Source of the DNA: Betaproteobacteria bacterium
GTDB taxonomy: Bacteria > Pseudomonadota > Gammaproteobacteria > Burkholderiales > SG8-39
Assembly: GCA_029865405.1 (NCBI GenBank)
Contig: JAOUGZ010000209.1
Coordinates: 1-5,598 of the forward strand
Length of the DNA: 5,598 nucleotides
Reading direction: 5' to 3'
Of the stretch, positions 5,304 through 5,598 are shown piece after piece (position 1 is the stretch's first letter; every line of letters begins with the position of its first letter). The notes under the pieces were generated by a model. That model had not been told where the DNA came from and searched no databases. It saw nothing but the letters and a program-made list of their open reading frames with translations. Made by a program: the position numbers and the translations under genes.

Positions 5304-5598
5304 CTAGCGCTCTCGGCCGGCCTCGTGCCAGGCTTTCTGCACCGGCGAGAGGACATACTCGAGGATTGTGCGGGTGCCGAGGTTGATCTCGCTCGAGACC
5401 TGCATGCCCGGGGCGAGCGCGTACTTCGCGCCGCCGACCGCAAGGTCCTGACTCTTGAGCTCGATCAACGCCCGGTAGGCAAGATGTCCCATCGGCCGGT
5501 CGCGGCCGCCCAGAGCGTCAAAGCGCGTGTTGGCTGAAGGCGCCTCGGTGGCATCGGCGCTGATGTGGTGCACGACGCCTTCGATCATGCCGTACTTT
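5304..5598 (-). CDS. HlyD-family type I secretion periplasmic adaptor, C-terminal part (5' end outside window)
   Basis: This is the membrane-fusion subunit that links an ABC exporter in the inner membrane to a TolC-type outer-membrane channel. The last 97 residues are present, and the frame is open to the right edge (the ATG at 5588 is internal). The end has LAPGMQVSSEINLGTR followed by TILEYVLSPVQKAWHEAGRER. This fits the PROSITE-style HlyD family signature as I recall it (L-x2-G-M, then S-x-I-x-L-G-x-R-x-I-L-x-Y-V-L). The preceding segment (GMIEGVVHHISADAT, then YRALIELKSQ) is the usual beta-barrel part before it. The exporter ATPase and substrate are not in the window; they are expected upstream on the minus strand, to the right. 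The TAG stop is followed after one base by the REP-like half-unit. Confidence 0.93.
   Translation of the reverse strand, partial: KYGMIEGVVHHISADATEAPSANTRFDALGGRDRPMGHLAYRALIELKSQDLAVGGAKYALAPGMQVSSEINLGTRTILEYVLSPVQKAWHEAGRER

Overview
The window is about 70% G+C and compactly coded. It reads as a chromosomal segment of a betaproteobacterium-like organism (Burkholderiales or Rhodocyclales style). The inference rests on an intracellular PHB depolymerase of the Ralstonia PhaZa1 type, a DsbB-type thiol oxidase and a type I secretion adaptor in GC-rich DNA. No taxon can be fixed from the sequence alone, and there are no RNA genes, CRISPR arrays or complete insertion sequences.

Layout. Bases 2-316 (+) are the C-terminal half of DsbB. 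It converges on, and overlaps by 29 bp, a minus-strand pair: an atypical SDR/HTATIP2-like NAD(P)-binding protein (288-923) and, upstream of it, the PHB depolymerase phaZ (916-2112). The phaZ stop and the SDR start overlap by 8 bp, so the two probably form one translationally coupled unit. A 96-bp intergenic region (2113-2208) divides phaZ from a divergent plus-strand penicillin acylase-family Ntn hydrolase (2209-4647). This region holds a likely phaZ extended -10 inside a small palindrome and a tiny upstream ORF whose stop overlaps the acylase start. The acylase converges, with a 19-bp gap, on a minus-strand stand-alone receiver-domain response regulator (4667-5101). After about 200 bp of non-coding DNA comes the C-terminus of an HlyD-family type I secretion adaptor (5304-5598, minus strand, running off the window).

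The most interesting structure is a loopless 62-bp palindrome (2910-2971, 31-bp arms, one mismatch) inside the acylase gene. It is AT-richer than its surroundings and in frame, and it adds about 20 residues in the linker just before the Gly-Ser bond where acylases of this family cleave themselves. A half-unit of the same element (19 of 20 bases identical) lies at 5283-5302, directly against the hlyD stop codon. This points to a dispersed REP-like mobile palindromic repeat that has been accommodated in a part of the protein likely to be tolerant of insertion.

The genes do not form one pathway. phaZ and the SDR plausibly relate to storage polymer mobilisation, the acylase and DsbB act at or beyond the inner membrane, and the receiver and HlyD gene may be the edge of a secretion/signalling locus outside the window.
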